The notes: generated by a model from the letters alone, not told the origin. A stretch of DNA of 64,000 bases from Ectothiorhodospira lacustris (GCF_022227845.1 NZ_JAJNQN010000013.1:46088-110087), one strand, 5' to 3'; shown: positions 20,333-30,305, numbered from the stretch's first letter. Numbers and translations: made by a program.

Positions 20333-20433
20333 CCATCCAATAAAGCATCGACCCGAGTCGAGCACACCGGCCTGCCGGCTTAAGCGGATGAGCACTGCGG
20401 CCGGCCACCAGCAGGAATGGAGATGAAGCACAG

Positions 20434-21804
20434 ATGAGCAACCAAGACGACAAGCATGCAAAAGATGCGGTTGAGCGCGCCCTGAAACAATCCGGCCTCT
20501 CACGCCGGGATTTCCTCAAACTCTCCGGCGGCAGCGCCCTGCTGGCGGGGGCTGCCGTGGGCACCGGCGGCATGATGTATCCGGCTGCCGCCCGGGCCGT
20601 CCCCACCAATGCCCGCATCGTCATCGTCGGTGCCGGTGCGGCCGGCCTCTCCTGCGCCACCCGGCTGGCCCGGGAGCTGGATGGGGCGGACATCACCCTG
20701 ATCGATCGCCGTCAGGATCACTATTATCAGCCCGGACTGACCCTGGTGGGTACCGGCGTATGGCAGACGGAGAAGCTCCTGGATCGGAACCGGCGCTACG
20801 TTCCTTCCAGCGTCAACTGGATTCACGACATGATCGCCGAGTATGACCCGGACAATAACCGGGTGGTGACCGAGACCGGCCGTGCCGTCGATTATGACTT
20901 CCTCATGGTGGCCACCGGTCTGCAGGTGAACTACACCGCCATTGACGGCATGTCGGAGAATCTGATCGGTCACCGGGGCGTGGGCTGCGTCTATGACAAG
21001 CCGGAACTGGCCGAGCGCACCTGGCAACTCATTGATCAGTTCGTGAATGAAGGCGGCGTCGGCCTGTTCACCCGCCCGCGCGGCGACATGAAATGCGCCG
21101 GCGCCCCACTCAAGGTCACCATGCTCGCAGAAAGCCGGATGAAGGAACGGGGCACCCGGGATCGCGCCGAGATGCACTATCTGCCCCCCGGTACCGGCCT
21201 GTTCTCCCAGCCCCACACCGACGACTTCCTGCGCAAGAACTTCCCCGAGCGGGGTATCCACATCCACTGGGATCACCCCTTGAGGGCCATCGATCCCGAG
21301 CGCAAGACCGCCACCTTTGCCACCCCTCTGGGCGATGAAACCCTGGATTATGATTTCATCCATGTGGTGCCGCCCATGAGTGCCCCCGATTCCCTGCGCA
21401 ACAGTGATCTGGCGGCCCGCGAGGTCCCCTTCACCGGCTGGCTGGAGGTGGACCGTTTCACCTTGCAGCACAAGCGCTATCCCAACGTCTTCGGCGCCGG
21501 AGACATCAACGGCGTCCCCATCGGCAAGACCGCGGCCAGCGTCAAGGCCCAGGTGCCGGTGGCGGTGGACAACATGATCCGGACCATCCAGGGCGGTCAG
21601 CTCAATCCGGGTTACGACGGCTATACCTCCTGCCCCCTGATCACCGAACTGGGTCAGGCCATCCTGGTGGAATTCGACTACGATCTGAACATGAAGCCTT
21701 CCTTCCCCTTCATCAGCCCCTACCAGGAACACTGGGTGCCCTGGGTCATGAAGGACCGTCTGTTGCTGGCCGCTTATCGAGCCATGCTCCGGGGCCGTAT
21801 CTGA
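20434..21804 (+). CDS. sqr: Sulfide:quinone oxidoreductase, type II-like, Tat-exported
   Basis: FAD enzyme oxidising sulfide and passing electrons to quinone; 456 residues. A twin-arginine signal is clear: SRRDFLK at residues 23-29, a hydrophobic stretch and a likely cleavage near AARA (about 51-54), so it acts in the periplasm. The FAD motif RIVIVGAGAAGLSCATRLA starts at 61. DHYYQPGLTLVGTGVW (95-110), the DMKCAGAPLKV block with Cys221, Cys185 in GVGCVYD and Cys400 in YDGYTSCPLIT match the type II SQR (mitochondrial SQOR-like) pattern, and the three cysteines are the usual redox/persulfide set. A related flavocytochrome c flavoprotein is less likely because no cytochrome partner follows. Confidence 0.88.
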   Translation: MSNQDDKHAKDAVERALKQSGLSRRDFLKLSGGSALLAGAAVGTGGMMYPAAARAVPTNARIVIVGAGAAGLSCATRLARELDGADITLIDRRQDHYYQPGLTLVGTGVWQTEKLLDRNRRYVPSSVNWIHDMIAEYDPDNNRVVTETGRAVDYDFLMVATGLQVNYTAIDGMSENLIGHRGVGCVYDKPELAERTWQLIDQFVNEGGVGLFTRPRGDMKCAGAPLKVTMLAESRMKERGTRDRAEMHYLPPGTGLFSQPHTDDFLRKNFPERGIHIHWDHPLRAIDPERKTATFATPLGDETLDYDFIHVVPPMSAPDSLRNSDLAAREVPFTGWLEVDRFTLQHKRYPNVFGAGDINGVPIGKTAASVKAQVPVAVDNMIRTIQGGQLNPGYDGYTSCPLITELGQAILVEFDYDLNMKPSFPFISPYQEHWVPWVMKDRLLLAAYRAMLRGRI

Positions 21805-21889
21805 GACGCCCGGTACGACTTTCCGCGGATGAATACATATTTACACCTGAGCACATATTCGGAGGGGAACACAGGGCAAGCCCCCTTCC

Positions 21890-22259
21890 GTCACTCCCGC
21901 GAACGCGGGAGTCCAGAATTTTCAGTCCGTGACTGGATTCCCGCCTACGCGGGAATGACGGCAGGACGATCTGCAACGGGGGCATGACATCCCTGGATTC
22001 CCGCCTGCGCGGGAATGACGGCAGGACGATCTGCAACGAGGGCACGGCATCCCTGGATTCCCGCCTGCGCGGGAATGACCGCAGGACGATCTGCAACGAG
22101 GGCACGGCATCCCTGGATTCCCGCCTGCGCGGGAATGACCGCAGGACGATCTGCAACAAGGGCACGGCATCCCTGGATTCCCGCCTGCGCGGGAATGACG
22201 GCAGGACGATCTGCAACGGGGGCATGACATCCCTGGATTCCCGCTCATGCGGGGATGAC
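21890..22259. repeat. Tandem array of 60-bp units built on the palindromic repeat
   Basis: Five near-identical units of exactly 60 bases run from about 21960 to 22259, each with a palindrome GATTCCCGCC-TGC-GCGGGAATGAC and a spacer GCAGGACGATCTGCAAC followed by a variable purine-rich stretch and CATCCCTG. A more diverged palindrome pair precedes them (21893-21959). Units differ at only a few positions. The ORFs predicted over the array on both strands are periodic translations and not genes. This fills most of the 486-base gap between sqr and the next gene. Confidence 0.9.
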
Positions 22260-22290
22260 TTTTTCAGAACTTTTTATAGAGGAATCGACA

Positions 22291-22722
22291 ATGGCATTTT
22301 CAATCCTGGGGTTACTGGCCGTGGTGCTGGAGTTCTTTCGCGGCTGGCTGTGGTTTATCGGGCTGTTCCTGCTGCTGGACTTTGCACTGACCTTCTATTT
22401 CCTCAAGCGCTCCACGGGCTGCAAGACCTGCTGGATCCTACCGGCCTATGTGACCGTCGGCTTCGGAGTCTTCATCTTCATACTCTCCATGATCACCCTG
22501 CCGACCATCACCAAATCCAGCTGGGCGGCCCTGGCCGGCATTGACTATCTGGCCCTGATCGGTGCCAGCATCGGCTTTGGTGCCCTGTTTGCGATCCTGG
22601 CCTTCCCCTTCATGCTGAACCTGCTGGGGATTCGTTCCAGACCCAGACCCGTCAGCCAGGCGACGCGCACCGAGACGCCGCCTCAGCCCCAGGCTGCCAT
22701 GGCGGAAAAGGCTGCGGACTGA
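22291..22722 (+). CDS. Small membrane protein of unknown function
   Basis: A protein of 143 residues with three strongly hydrophobic segments (about 15-38, 49-73 and 85-113) and a polar Pro/Gln/Glu-rich tail, so an inner-membrane protein with a cytoplasmic or periplasmic tail. A CKTC pair (in STGCKTCWILP) follows the first helix pair and could form a disulfide or bind metal. ATG 22291 has GAGGAATC 7 bases upstream. I do not recognise the family with certainty; it resembles small DUF proteins that accompany sulfide-oxidation genes. It is followed by yjbQ and the RuBisCO-like gene on the same strand. Confidence 0.75.
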   Translation: MAFSILGLLAVVLEFFRGWLWFIGLFLLLDFALTFYFLKRSTGCKTCWILPAYVTVGFGVFIFILSMITLPTITKSSWAALAGIDYLALIGASIGFGALFAILAFPFMLNLLGIRSRPRPVSQATRTETPPQPQAAMAEKAAD

Positions 22723-22738
22723 AACCTGGATATCTCGC

Positions 22739-22772
22739 CTCGGTCGGGTTACGCTTCGGCATCCCGACCGAG
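22739..22772 (+). terminator. Stem-loop between the membrane-protein gene and yjbQ
   Basis: CTCGGTCGGG (22739-22748) pairs perfectly with CCCGACCGAG (22763-22772) around a 14-base loop. It is followed by no T-run, so it may end transcription only partly or protect the upstream mRNA. The loop sequence (TTACGCTTCGGCAT) is like a widespread proteobacterial intergenic repeat. Confidence 0.45.
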
Positions 22773-22793
22773 ACCGAGAGCCGTCCGCTGACG

Positions 22794-23222
22794 ATGAAGA
22801 TCTCACACCACGACATCAGCCTTCGCACCCAAGCCCCCATCCAGATCATTGATGTCACCCGGCAGGTGAAAGACCTGTTTGCAGACAGCGGCATCCGCAA
22901 CGGCATCTGCACCTTGATCTCCCGTCATACCACGGCCTGTGTAAACCTCAACGAGCAGGAACCCATGCTGCAGCGGGACATGCTCACCCATCTCAAGCGC
23001 CTGGTGCCCCGTGACGGCGACTATCTTCACAACGAAAACCCCGTGGACGGCAGGGACAACGCCCATTCCCACCTCATGGGACTGTTCATGAACGCCTCCG
23101 AGACCATCCCCATCGTGGACGGCGCCCTGGTGTTGGGTACCTGGCAATCCATCTTCTTCATCGAACTGGACGGCCCTCGCCCCGAGCGCCATCTGACCGT
23201 ACATTTCATGGGAACCGACTAA
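22794..23222 (+). CDS. YjbQ family protein (UPF0047)
   Basis: Small cytoplasmic protein, 142 residues, of the UPF0047/YjbQ family; some members have weak thiamine-phosphate synthase activity, but the main role is unsettled. Family signatures are visible: [19 protein letters not shown], a central [14 protein letters not shown] with conserved histidines, and [26 protein letters not shown] at the end. The start ATG 22794 has only a weak RBS. The stop is 5 bases before the RuBisCO-like gene, so the two are almost certainly cotranscribed. Confidence 0.9.
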   Translation: MKISHHDISLRTQAPIQIIDVTRQVKDLFADSGIRNGICTLISRHTTACVNLNEQEPMLQRDMLTHLKRLVPRDGDYLHNENPVDGRDNAHSHLMGLFMNASETIPIVDGALVLGTWQSIFFIELDGPRPERHLTVHFMGTD

Positions 23223-23227
23223 AGCCG

Positions 23228-24520
23228 ATGCAGCCCGCCGACATTGAAGGTTTCTTCGCCGATCCCGCCAATCTGGATCTGGATCGTTACCTGATCCTGG
23301 ACTACGAACTGGAATGCGTGGGCGACCCGCGCCCGGCCGTGGCCCACCTGTGCAGCGAGCAGTCCACCGCCCAGTGGAAGCGCGTGGACGTGGACGAGGA
23401 CTTGCGTCCCCGGTTCGCGGCCAAGGTGATCGAGATGGAGGTACTGGAAGAGCGGGAGGCCCTGAGCTACCCGGTCACCCATGCCGGCGAAGGGCGCATC
23501 TTTGCCTGCCGGGTACGCATCGCCCATCCCCACGAGAACTTCGGCCCCCGCATCCCCAACCTGCTGTCGGCGGTCTGCGGCGAAGGCCCGTTCTTCACCC
23601 CGGGCATCCCGCTGATCAAGTTGATGGACATCCACTTCCCGGAGGTCTTCCTCAGGGCCTTCCAGGGTCCGAAGTTCGGAGTGCAGGGGCTGCGTGAGCT
23701 GCTCAACGCCCATGACCGGCCCATCTTCCTGGGCGTGATCAAACCCAACATCGGACTGCCGCCGGCGGCGTTCTCGGCCATTGCCAGCGAAGCCTGGCTG
23801 GGCGGCCTGGACATTGCCAAGGACGACGAGATGCTGGCCGATCCGGACTGGTCCCCCCTGGATGAGCGCTGCCGCCATTTGGGCGAAGCCCGGCGCCGGG
23901 CCGAGCAGGAAACCGGCACCCCGAAGATGTACATGGCCAATATCACCGACGAGGTGGATCGCCTCATCGAACTCCATGACATCGCCGTGGCGCGCGGGGC
24001 CAATGCCCTGCTGGTGAATGCGATGCCGGTGGGCCTGTCCGCGGTGCGCATGCTGCGCAAGCACACCCAAGTGCCCCTGTTCGGGCATTTCCCCTTCATC
24101 GCCGCCTTCAGCCGTCTGCCCCACTACGGCATCCATTCCCGGGTGATCACCCGACTGCAGCGGCTGGCAGGATATGACTCGGTGATCATGCCGGGCTTCG
24201 GGCCGCGGATGATGACCAGCGACGAGGAAGTCATGGCCAATGTCCGCGCCTGTCTGGAGGACATGGGACCCATCAAGCCCTGCCTGCCGGTACCCGGCGG
24301 CAGCGATTCAGCCGCCACCTTGCAACGGGTGTACGAGAAGGTGGGCAGCGTGGACTTCGGCTTCGTGCCGGGACGCGGGGTATTCGGCCATACCATGGGA
24401 CCCCGCGGCGGTGCCGCCAGCATCCGGCAGGCCTGGGATGCCCTGGCCCGGGGGATGCCCGTGCCGGAGCAGGCCCGGCAACACCCGGAGCTGGCGGCGG
24501 CACTCAAGCAGTTTCAGTGA
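23228..24520 (+). CDS. RuBisCO-like protein (form IV, photosynthetic-bacteria type)
   Basis: A 430-residue homologue of the RuBisCO large subunit that should not fix CO2. Retained: K172 (IKPN), the metal site K198-D-D200-E201 in [10 protein letters not shown]287 and H303. Changed: the loop-6 lysine lies in a GFGPRMM segment and reads Arg327, and the substrate-binding Asn in the N-terminal domain is lost (LLSAVCGEG). The sequence as I recall it is close to the Chlorobium tepidum RLP, a clade implicated in sulfur metabolism and oxidative stress, rather than to YkrW/MtnW enolases. It follows YjbQ in the sulfide-oxidation neighbourhood. The last 7 bases overlap the convergent receptor gene. Confidence 0.93.
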   Translation: MQPADIEGFFADPANLDLDRYLILDYELECVGDPRPAVAHLCSEQSTAQWKRVDVDEDLRPRFAAKVIEMEVLEEREALSYPVTHAGEGRIFACRVRIAHPHENFGPRIPNLLSAVCGEGPFFTPGIPLIKLMDIHFPEVFLRAFQGPKFGVQGLRELLNAHDRPIFLGVIKPNIGLPPAAFSAIASEAWLGGLDIAKDDEMLADPDWSPLDERCRHLGEARRRAEQETGTPKMYMANITDEVDRLIELHDIAVARGANALLVNAMPVGLSAVRMLRKHTQVPLFGHFPFIAAFSRLPHYGIHSRVITRLQRLAGYDSVIMPGFGPRMMTSDEEVMANVRACLEDMGPIKPCLPVPGGSDSAATLQRVYEKVGSVDFGFVPGRGVFGHTMGPRGGAASIRQAWDALARGMPVPEQARQHPELAAALKQFQ

Positions 24521-26094
24521 ATCCGGTCCCAGAACTGCATCGCCAGCAACTCCAGGTGCTGTGACAGGTCCGCCAGTTCCCCCGCGGCCTGTTCGATCTT
24601 GAGGATGGCATCGGCGCTTTCTTCGGCGCTGTGACGGATGTTCGTGACGCTGCGGTTAATGTCCTCGCTCACGGTACTTTGCTGATTCACCGCCGTGGCG
24701 ATCTGGATGCTCATCTCGGTGATGGCCCCCACGCTGCGGGTAATGGCTTCCAGGGATTCGGCGGCCTCTTCGGCCTGGATCACGCAGCGCTCAGCCTGCT
24801 CCCGGCTCTGCCCCATGGCCTGTACGGATGACTCGGCGCCGGCCTGCAATTTCTCGATCGTGTCATGGATCTCCTGGGTGGACTTCTGCGTCCGTGAGGC
24901 CAGACTGCGGACTTCATCGGCCACCACGGCAAAACCCCGCCCGTCTTCTCCGGCCCGAGCTGCCTCGATGGCCGCATTCAGGGCCAGCAGGTTGGTCTGT
25001 TCGGCGATGCCCTGGATCACCTCCACCACCGTGCTGATCTCATTGCTGCGCGCCTGCAGTTCAAGAATTACCTGGGTTGCCCGGTCCACCTCACGGGAAA
25101 GATGACCGATGGCGGCACCGGTTTCCACCACCAATCGGCGCCCGGAGGCGGCGCCTTGATCGGCGTGTTCGGCGGATTCCGCGGTATGGCGCGCACTGGC
25201 AGCCACCTCCTGCACACTGGCGGACATCTGGTTCACAGCGGTGGCCACCTGTTCCGTCTCGGCCTGCTGCGCCATGATCCCTTTCCGGGACTTCTCCACA
25301 CTGGTCACCATCTCCCGGGTCTGTTCGGACAAACGCTTAGCGGCTTCCGCCACACGCCCCACCGCCGCCCCCGTCTCGGCCGACAGCATGCGCAGTGCAA
25401 AGTCGATCTCACCGTATTCATCCGTGCGGCCGGTGTAGACAAACTGGCAGAGCGGATTGTGGACCACGGCACGGGCACGCTGCTGCAGACGGGCCAGGGG
25501 CGTAAAGGTGACCCAGGCCCATCCCCCGGCCAGCACGCCGAATCCGGCCAGCGGTGCCAGTACCTGCATGCCCGACCCACCCAGGGAAAGCCCCAGCCCC
25601 CCTCCCACCACCGCAGCGGCGGCAATCAGCGCCGGCAGACGTACCCGCACCCCGGGCAACGGCCACCTGAGTGCCGGGGGCAGACTGCCGGCCATGACCT
25701 GGGCATAGACCGCTTCCGCCCGTTCCACCAGGTCTCTGCCGGGCTTGGTGCGAACGGACTGGTATTCCACTACCCGGCCATCCTTGAGGATCGGGGTGAC
25801 ATAGGCGTTGACCCAGTAGTGATCACCATTTTTGCAGCGATTCTTGACCAGCCCCATCCAGCTTTTGCCGGCCTTGAGTGAATCCCACAGATTCTGAAAC
25901 GCCGCCGGCGGCATGTCGGGATGGCGCAGGATATTGTGGTTCTTGTTCAGCAGTTCGGCTTCGGTGTACCCACTGATCTCAACGAAGTCCGCGTTGACGT
26001 CCGTGATGATCCCCTTGAGATCGGTGGTCGAAAGGATATTGACCTGACTGGAAAAGGTCTTCTCCCTTCCTGTAACCGGTAGATTCTTCTTCAT
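24514..26094 (-). CDS. Aer-type methyl-accepting chemotaxis protein with PAS domain (copy 1)
   Basis: Energy-taxis receptor of 526 residues. The N-terminal PAS domain (about 1-125) has [41 protein letters not shown] and [12 protein letters not shown], closely matching Escherichia coli Aer, so FAD binding and redox sensing are likely. Two hydrophobic stretches (about 150-195) form a membrane anchor without a real periplasmic domain. A HAMP-like stretch precedes the signalling hairpin, whose tip is [34 protein letters not shown]. It has no C-terminal pentapeptide tether. The next gene upstream is a paralogue. Confidence 0.92.
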   Translation of the reverse strand: MKKNLPVTGREKTFSSQVNILSTTDLKGIITDVNADFVEISGYTEAELLNKNHNILRHPDMPPAAFQNLWDSLKAGKSWMGLVKNRCKNGDHYWVNAYVTPILKDGRVVEYQSVRTKPGRDLVERAEAVYAQVMAGSLPPALRWPLPGVRVRLPALIAAAAVVGGGLGLSLGGSGMQVLAPLAGFGVLAGGWAWVTFTPLARLQQRARAVVHNPLCQFVYTGRTDEYGEIDFALRMLSAETGAAVGRVAEAAKRLSEQTREMVTSVEKSRKGIMAQQAETEQVATAVNQMSASVQEVAASARHTAESAEHADQGAASGRRLVVETGAAIGHLSREVDRATQVILELQARSNEISTVVEVIQGIAEQTNLLALNAAIEAARAGEDGRGFAVVADEVRSLASRTQKSTQEIHDTIEKLQAGAESSVQAMGQSREQAERCVIQAEEAAESLEAITRSVGAITEMSIQIATAVNQQSTVSEDINRSVTNIRHSAEESADAILKIEQAAGELADLSQHLELLAMQFWDRIH

Positions 26095-26151
26095 GGAAGC
26101 GCTCGGTGATGTAATGGAGGTCGGCTCGGCAAACCTGGAACTATCGCCTGT

Positions 26152-27732
26152 TTATTGTTTCTTGCTCCAAAAATGCGCCGCAAGCAATCGCAACTCCGAG
26201 GCCAGCCCCGCCACCCCCACCGCCAGAGCTTCAATGCTGCGGCTGTCCCGGGCATTGCTGTCGGCGGCCTCCCGGATACGGGTGATGCTGCGATTGATTT
26301 CCTCACTGACCACGCTTTGCTCATTCACCGCTGTGGCGATCTGGGTACTCATGTCCGTGATTGACTTCACGTCACGACTGATGGCCTCCAGCGAAACGGC
26401 GGCTTCGCGGGCCTGATCCACGCTCTTTTCCGCCTGATGAAGGCCCTGTTGCATCACGCTCACCGACGAACGAGCACCGGCCTGCAACTTCTGGATCATG
26501 ACCTGAATCTCCCGGGTGGAGTTCTGGGTCCGGGTGGCCAGACTGCGCACCTCATCGGCCACCACGGCAAACCCCCGGCCATGCTCGCCGGCACGGGCGG
26601 CCTCAATGGCCGCATTCAGGGCCAGCAGATTGGTCTGCTCTGCAATCCCCCGGATGACCTCCAGCACGGCACTGATCTGGCTGCTGCTGTGCTCCAGGGC
26701 CTGAATCACCGAGGTGGCGCGCTTGACTTCCTGTGCCAGATGACGGATGGAGTCCTCGGTGGAAGCGACGACCTGCCCACCATGAGTGGAATTGCCGTCC
26801 GCCCGATCCGCCGCCTCGGCGGTGCTGCGGGCATTGTGGGCAACCTCCTGGACGCTGGCGGCCATCTGGTTCACCGCCGTCGCCACCTGATCCGTTTCCG
26901 CCTGTTGGCGCAGGATCTGTCCGGAGGCGGCCTGAACGGTGCTGACCATATGGTCGGCCTGAGTTGCCAGGCGGGTGGCGGCATCCGCCACCCGACCGAC
27001 CGCCGCGCCGCGCTCGGATGCCAGCATGCGCAGCGCAAATTCGATTTCACCAAAGACATCCCGGCGACCGGTGTAGATATATTGGCCCAGAGGATTGACG
27101 GCGATGGCCCGGGCCTTTTCCTGCAGTGCCGACAGGGGCTGCACCTGCCACCCGGCCAGCATGAGGGCCAGCACCGTGGCCGGCCCCAGCGTGAACAGAG
27201 CGATCGACATCGGCGTCCCCAGCCACAGGGCACCCAGCAGTGCCATCACGCCGGCCAGGGCGATGCCCACGAGCAGGCGCAGACGCACACCCACCACGGG
27301 AATTTTCAAGGCAACGGGGGGATTGCCGGCCAGGACACGGGCATAGATTGCCGTCGCCCGGCTCACCAGATCCCGTTGGGGTTGGGTCCTGACTGACTGA
27401 TACTCCTGCACCACCCCCTTCTGCAGGATCGGCATCACGAAGGCGCTGACCCAGTAGTGATCGCCGTTCTTGCATCGATTCCTGACCATCCCCATCCACG
27501 CCCGTCCGGCCTTGAGGCTGGACCACAGGTCCGTGAACGCCTCCGGGGGCATCTCGGGATGGCGCACTATGTTGTGGTTTTTACGCAACAACTCATCTTC
27601 GGTAAAACCGCTGATGGCGATGAAGTCATCGTTGACGTAACTGATGGCACCCTTGAGATCCGTGGTGGAAAGAATATTGGCCTTGTCCCCGAAGGACTGT
27701 TCCCTGCCGGTGATAGGGAAATTTTTTTTCAT
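26152..27732 (-). CDS. Aer-type methyl-accepting chemotaxis protein with PAS domain (copy 2)
   Basis: Second Aer-like receptor, again 526 residues and colinear with copy 1 over its whole length: [76 protein letters not shown] in the PAS domain (quoted in part), a short membrane anchor at about 148-195, and the signalling tip [34 protein letters not shown]. The two genes arose by tandem duplication and diverged mainly in membrane and HAMP regions. The 57-base gap to copy 1 allows cotranscription. Confidence 0.92.
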   Translation of the reverse strand: MKKNFPITGREQSFGDKANILSTTDLKGAISYVNDDFIAISGFTEDELLRKNHNIVRHPEMPPEAFTDLWSSLKAGRAWMGMVRNRCKNGDHYWVSAFVMPILQKGVVQEYQSVRTQPQRDLVSRATAIYARVLAGNPPVALKIPVVGVRLRLLVGIALAGVMALLGALWLGTPMSIALFTLGPATVLALMLAGWQVQPLSALQEKARAIAVNPLGQYIYTGRRDVFGEIEFALRMLASERGAAVGRVADAATRLATQADHMVSTVQAASGQILRQQAETDQVATAVNQMAASVQEVAHNARSTAEAADRADGNSTHGGQVVASTEDSIRHLAQEVKRATSVIQALEHSSSQISAVLEVIRGIAEQTNLLALNAAIEAARAGEHGRGFAVVADEVRSLATRTQNSTREIQVMIQKLQAGARSSVSVMQQGLHQAEKSVDQAREAAVSLEAISRDVKSITDMSTQIATAVNEQSVVSEEINRSITRIREAADSNARDSRSIEALAVGVAGLASELRLLAAHFWSKKQ

Positions 27733-27846
27733 TGTGTGTTCGGATTCCGTAGCGGAAGACCAGCTTACAATCAGTACAACTCAAGGATCGCCTCCGGGAC
27801 CGTCGAGTACTACCCGATGCCGGAGACGATGCCATGACACCGGGTA

Positions 27847-28422
27847 TTACTTGACGGGAACGCCGATGAGCCACTCGTGCAGGAAGAAGGCGAAGATCAG
27901 GTAACCCACCAGACCGGCCGCGACCGTGATGGCGGTTCCTTTCAGGTTAGCGGCAGCGATCGTGGAACCCTGAGCCTGATCACGCCGGCGCAGGGAACGG
28001 AAGCACAGCACGGACCACACCAGGAAGGCACCGAACAGCAGAATATCCGCCAGCATGCCGTTGGCCAGCAGGTGCCCGAAGGCCCAGGCCTTGACGGCGA
28101 TGACCATGGGATGCTTCACGGCCGCCTTGATGTGATTGCCCGGCACAAAGGCCGCCGCCAGGATGATGAAGGCCAGCAAAGACAGTAGGGCCGTCACGTG
28201 GGTCAGCCACTGGGGCGGATACCAGATGACGATGGGGCTCAGGCGGGCCAGGCCGTAGCCCCAGATGATGAGGATGAAGCCGATCAGGGAGACTGCACCG
28301 GCAAAGGCCATCCAACCCTTTTCACCCCATTGTTGGACACGGGCAGTGCGCCAGTCGTCGGCAAAGATACGCAGGGAATGAATCCCCAGAAACATCACCA
28401 GACCCAGGATAAGTACGATCAC
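27847..28422 (-). CDS. NnrU family membrane protein
   Basis: A 191-residue inner-membrane protein with about six hydrophobic helices. It matches the NnrU family in MIVLILGLVMFLGIHSLRIFADDWR at the start, YPPQWLTHVTALLSLLAFIILAAAFVPGNHIKAAVKHPM in the middle (quoted in part) and AFGHLLANGMLADILLFGAFLVWSV near the end. Relatives are linked to nitrite/nitric-oxide reduction in some denitrifiers and to isoprenoid or pigment metabolism in others; no such partner is next to it here, so the role is open. Confidence 0.88.
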   Translation of the reverse strand: MIVLILGLVMFLGIHSLRIFADDWRTARVQQWGEKGWMAFAGAVSLIGFILIIWGYGLARLSPIVIWYPPQWLTHVTALLSLLAFIILAAAFVPGNHIKAAVKHPMVIAVKAWAFGHLLANGMLADILLFGAFLVWSVLCFRSLRRRDQAQGSTIAAANLKGTAITVAAGLVGYLIFAFFLHEWLIGVPVK

Positions 28423-28485
28423 GGTTAATCCTTCCTTTGTTGGATGTTGACGGATGAAAGCCGGGGTATTTTAACCGAGACGGCA

Positions 28486-28509
28486 ACCGGGCATGGGACC
28501 ATGCCCGGT
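28486..28509 (-). terminator. Perfect inverted repeat downstream of the DUF342 gene
   Basis: ACCGGGCATGG (28486-28496) pairs with CCATGCCCGGT (28499-28509) with only a GA in between, an 11-bp perfect stem. It lies between the DUF342 gene stop (28545) and the nnrU start (28422), both on the minus strand, so it may separate the two transcripts. The T-run is absent. Confidence 0.5.
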
Positions 28510-28544
28510 GGACACCAAACGGAAGGGTGATCAAACGGTCCTGA

Positions 28545-30191
28545 TCACGAGGGCGTGTGATCCAGAAACAGTTCGCCCTCACGCAGATGGAAAACGCCCC
28601 CGACCGATTCCGACTCAATGCGCCGCGGCCTGTCTCCGATCCAGACCTCCACGCCGGGGTAGATGCGCTGTCTCACCAGGATGCAGGCACCCTCACTGCG
28701 CCCCATCTGGGCCAACAGGCTTTCCTTTCCCAGCTCCAATTCCCGGATATGACCCTGGGCCTCGACCAGGGTATTGTCGGCCCTGCGCAGGAAATCCGCC
28801 GCCACCCGCTCCGGATGAAGTTTGGCGAAGTGCAGGCTGCGAGACAATTCCTCCGCCAAGTGGGTCTGCTGCTCAATGCGTTGTTCCAGGGCACGGAACT
28901 GATCCCGCAACTCAGGATCGACCCCCGCCACCACCTGGGTATGAGGGGCGGCCGGTGATCCCAGCAGGCGGCACTCGATCAGTTCCCCGGCCCGCACCAC
29001 ACCGCCCACGATCTGTCCCTTGCGCGCCGCCGTGCTACCCACAACGATGGAATAAGTAGCGTTGATCCGGCAATGAAAGACCTGCTCCTGGACCACCACC
29101 TGCGCTGCCTGGACCCGGGCATTCTCCAGAAAATGGGCAGTGACCGTGCCGCCGGCCTTGAGCGATGCCGTGGGTCCGGCCTTGCCGTCCTGCTGTTCGT
29201 TCAGATGCAGCTGACCCACCACGCCATGCCTGACCTGGATATCCCCACCGGCCTCCAGAACGGCGCCTTCCACCATGCCGTTGACGATGATGTCGCCGCT
29301 GGCGGTCACCTTCATGCCGGACACCACATCACCGCGAATCAGTACACTGCCCTCAAAACTGAGATTGCCCGAAGACAGGTCCACTTTGTCGACCTGAAGG
29401 GATTCTTCGACGATGACGCCACGAGGCACCACCACGGGTGCCCCGGCGATGGTGGCCACCAGCAGAGCGGGATCATCGGGAGTGGGTGCGACATTGCGCA
29501 ATACCGCAGCAAACGGGAACTCCCGGCCGGGGCGGGCCGGAATGACCTGACCCAGCAGGTTCGTGCCATGAGTCCCGGAGGTGGCCGGATGTCTGCGCAT
29601 CAGGGGTGTGCCGGGGCTGACCTGGGGTACCTCGCCCAGGTCCCGGTAATCGGCCCGCCCTCGCTCGTCGATATGGGGCATGCGTCGGCGGGCCTCGGGG
29701 ATCAGGGATTCAAACTCCGTGTCGCGCCCATGGATCGGGGGCGTGGCCCGGGCAATGACCGCTTCGCTACGTTCCATGCGGCCCGCCTGCACGGTTGCAA
29801 CCAACGCACCCTCATCCAGGCCATGGACGATGGACTGCTGGGCGATGGCCTGGCGGACAACCTCCTCGTTGACCGCCGCCCCTCCCCTGGGTGGCGTAAT
29901 CAGCAAGGTGGCCGTGTGCTTGCGGGCGTCCAGGGTCAGTCTGAAACTGCCGTCCATGCGGCGGGCAATGGGAAACTCCCGCTCGGTGAGTTCAGCCTCC
30001 GCATCGCCCATGGCTTCCAGCAACACGGCCATTTCCCGTGGGTCAATGGCCCACTCACCAAAACCGGCCTCCGCCAGGGCGGCGGTCAGCCGGGATTCAT
30101 CCCCATCGTGCCAACGCCCTGGATCGATCCCGCCCACAAAGAGACGACCCGTTGCATCGTCCACGCGAAACGCCAGTCCGGCCGAAGTCAT
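28545..30191 (-). CDS. FapA family protein (DUF342)
   Basis: A 548-residue cytoplasmic protein of the DUF342 (flagellar assembly protein A-like) family. The central part is a right-handed beta-helix rich in short Gly/Val repeats: VDKVDLSSGNLSFEGSVLIRGDV, GMKVTASGDIIVNGMVEGAVLEAGGDIQV, VGSTAARKGQIVGGVVRAGELIECRLLG. A coiled-coil region (about 430-490, LEQRIEQQTHLAEELSRSL) and a small C-terminal domain follow. It sits just downstream of cheB in the same direction, suggesting a motility-linked role, but the molecular function of DUF342 proteins is poorly known. Confidence 0.85.
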   Translation of the reverse strand: MTSAGLAFRVDDATGRLFVGGIDPGRWHDGDESRLTAALAEAGFGEWAIDPREMAVLLEAMGDAEAELTEREFPIARRMDGSFRLTLDARKHTATLLITPPRGGAAVNEEVVRQAIAQQSIVHGLDEGALVATVQAGRMERSEAVIARATPPIHGRDTEFESLIPEARRRMPHIDERGRADYRDLGEVPQVSPGTPLMRRHPATSGTHGTNLLGQVIPARPGREFPFAAVLRNVAPTPDDPALLVATIAGAPVVVPRGVIVEESLQVDKVDLSSGNLSFEGSVLIRGDVVSGMKVTASGDIIVNGMVEGAVLEAGGDIQVRHGVVGQLHLNEQQDGKAGPTASLKAGGTVTAHFLENARVQAAQVVVQEQVFHCRINATYSIVVGSTAARKGQIVGGVVRAGELIECRLLGSPAAPHTQVVAGVDPELRDQFRALEQRIEQQTHLAEELSRSLHFAKLHPERVAADFLRRADNTLVEAQGHIRELELGKESLLAQMGRSEGACILVRQRIYPGVEVWIGDRPRRIESESVGGVFHLREGELFLDHTPS

Positions 30192-30305
30192 ATCTTGTCC
30201 TGTGAGCCCGTGTTTATGGAATGAGTCTTAACACCCTCCAGGCAACGTGTCCATGACCTGTCGGACGTAGTAACCTGAATACCAGATGATCATCGATTCG
30301 CATAC

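Noticed and set aside
21984..22248. Repetitive ORFs on both strands and a possible CRISPR array over the 60-bp repeats.
   Set aside because: The units are almost identical throughout, including the part that would be a spacer, and no cas genes are near. The ORFs are periodic repeat translations.
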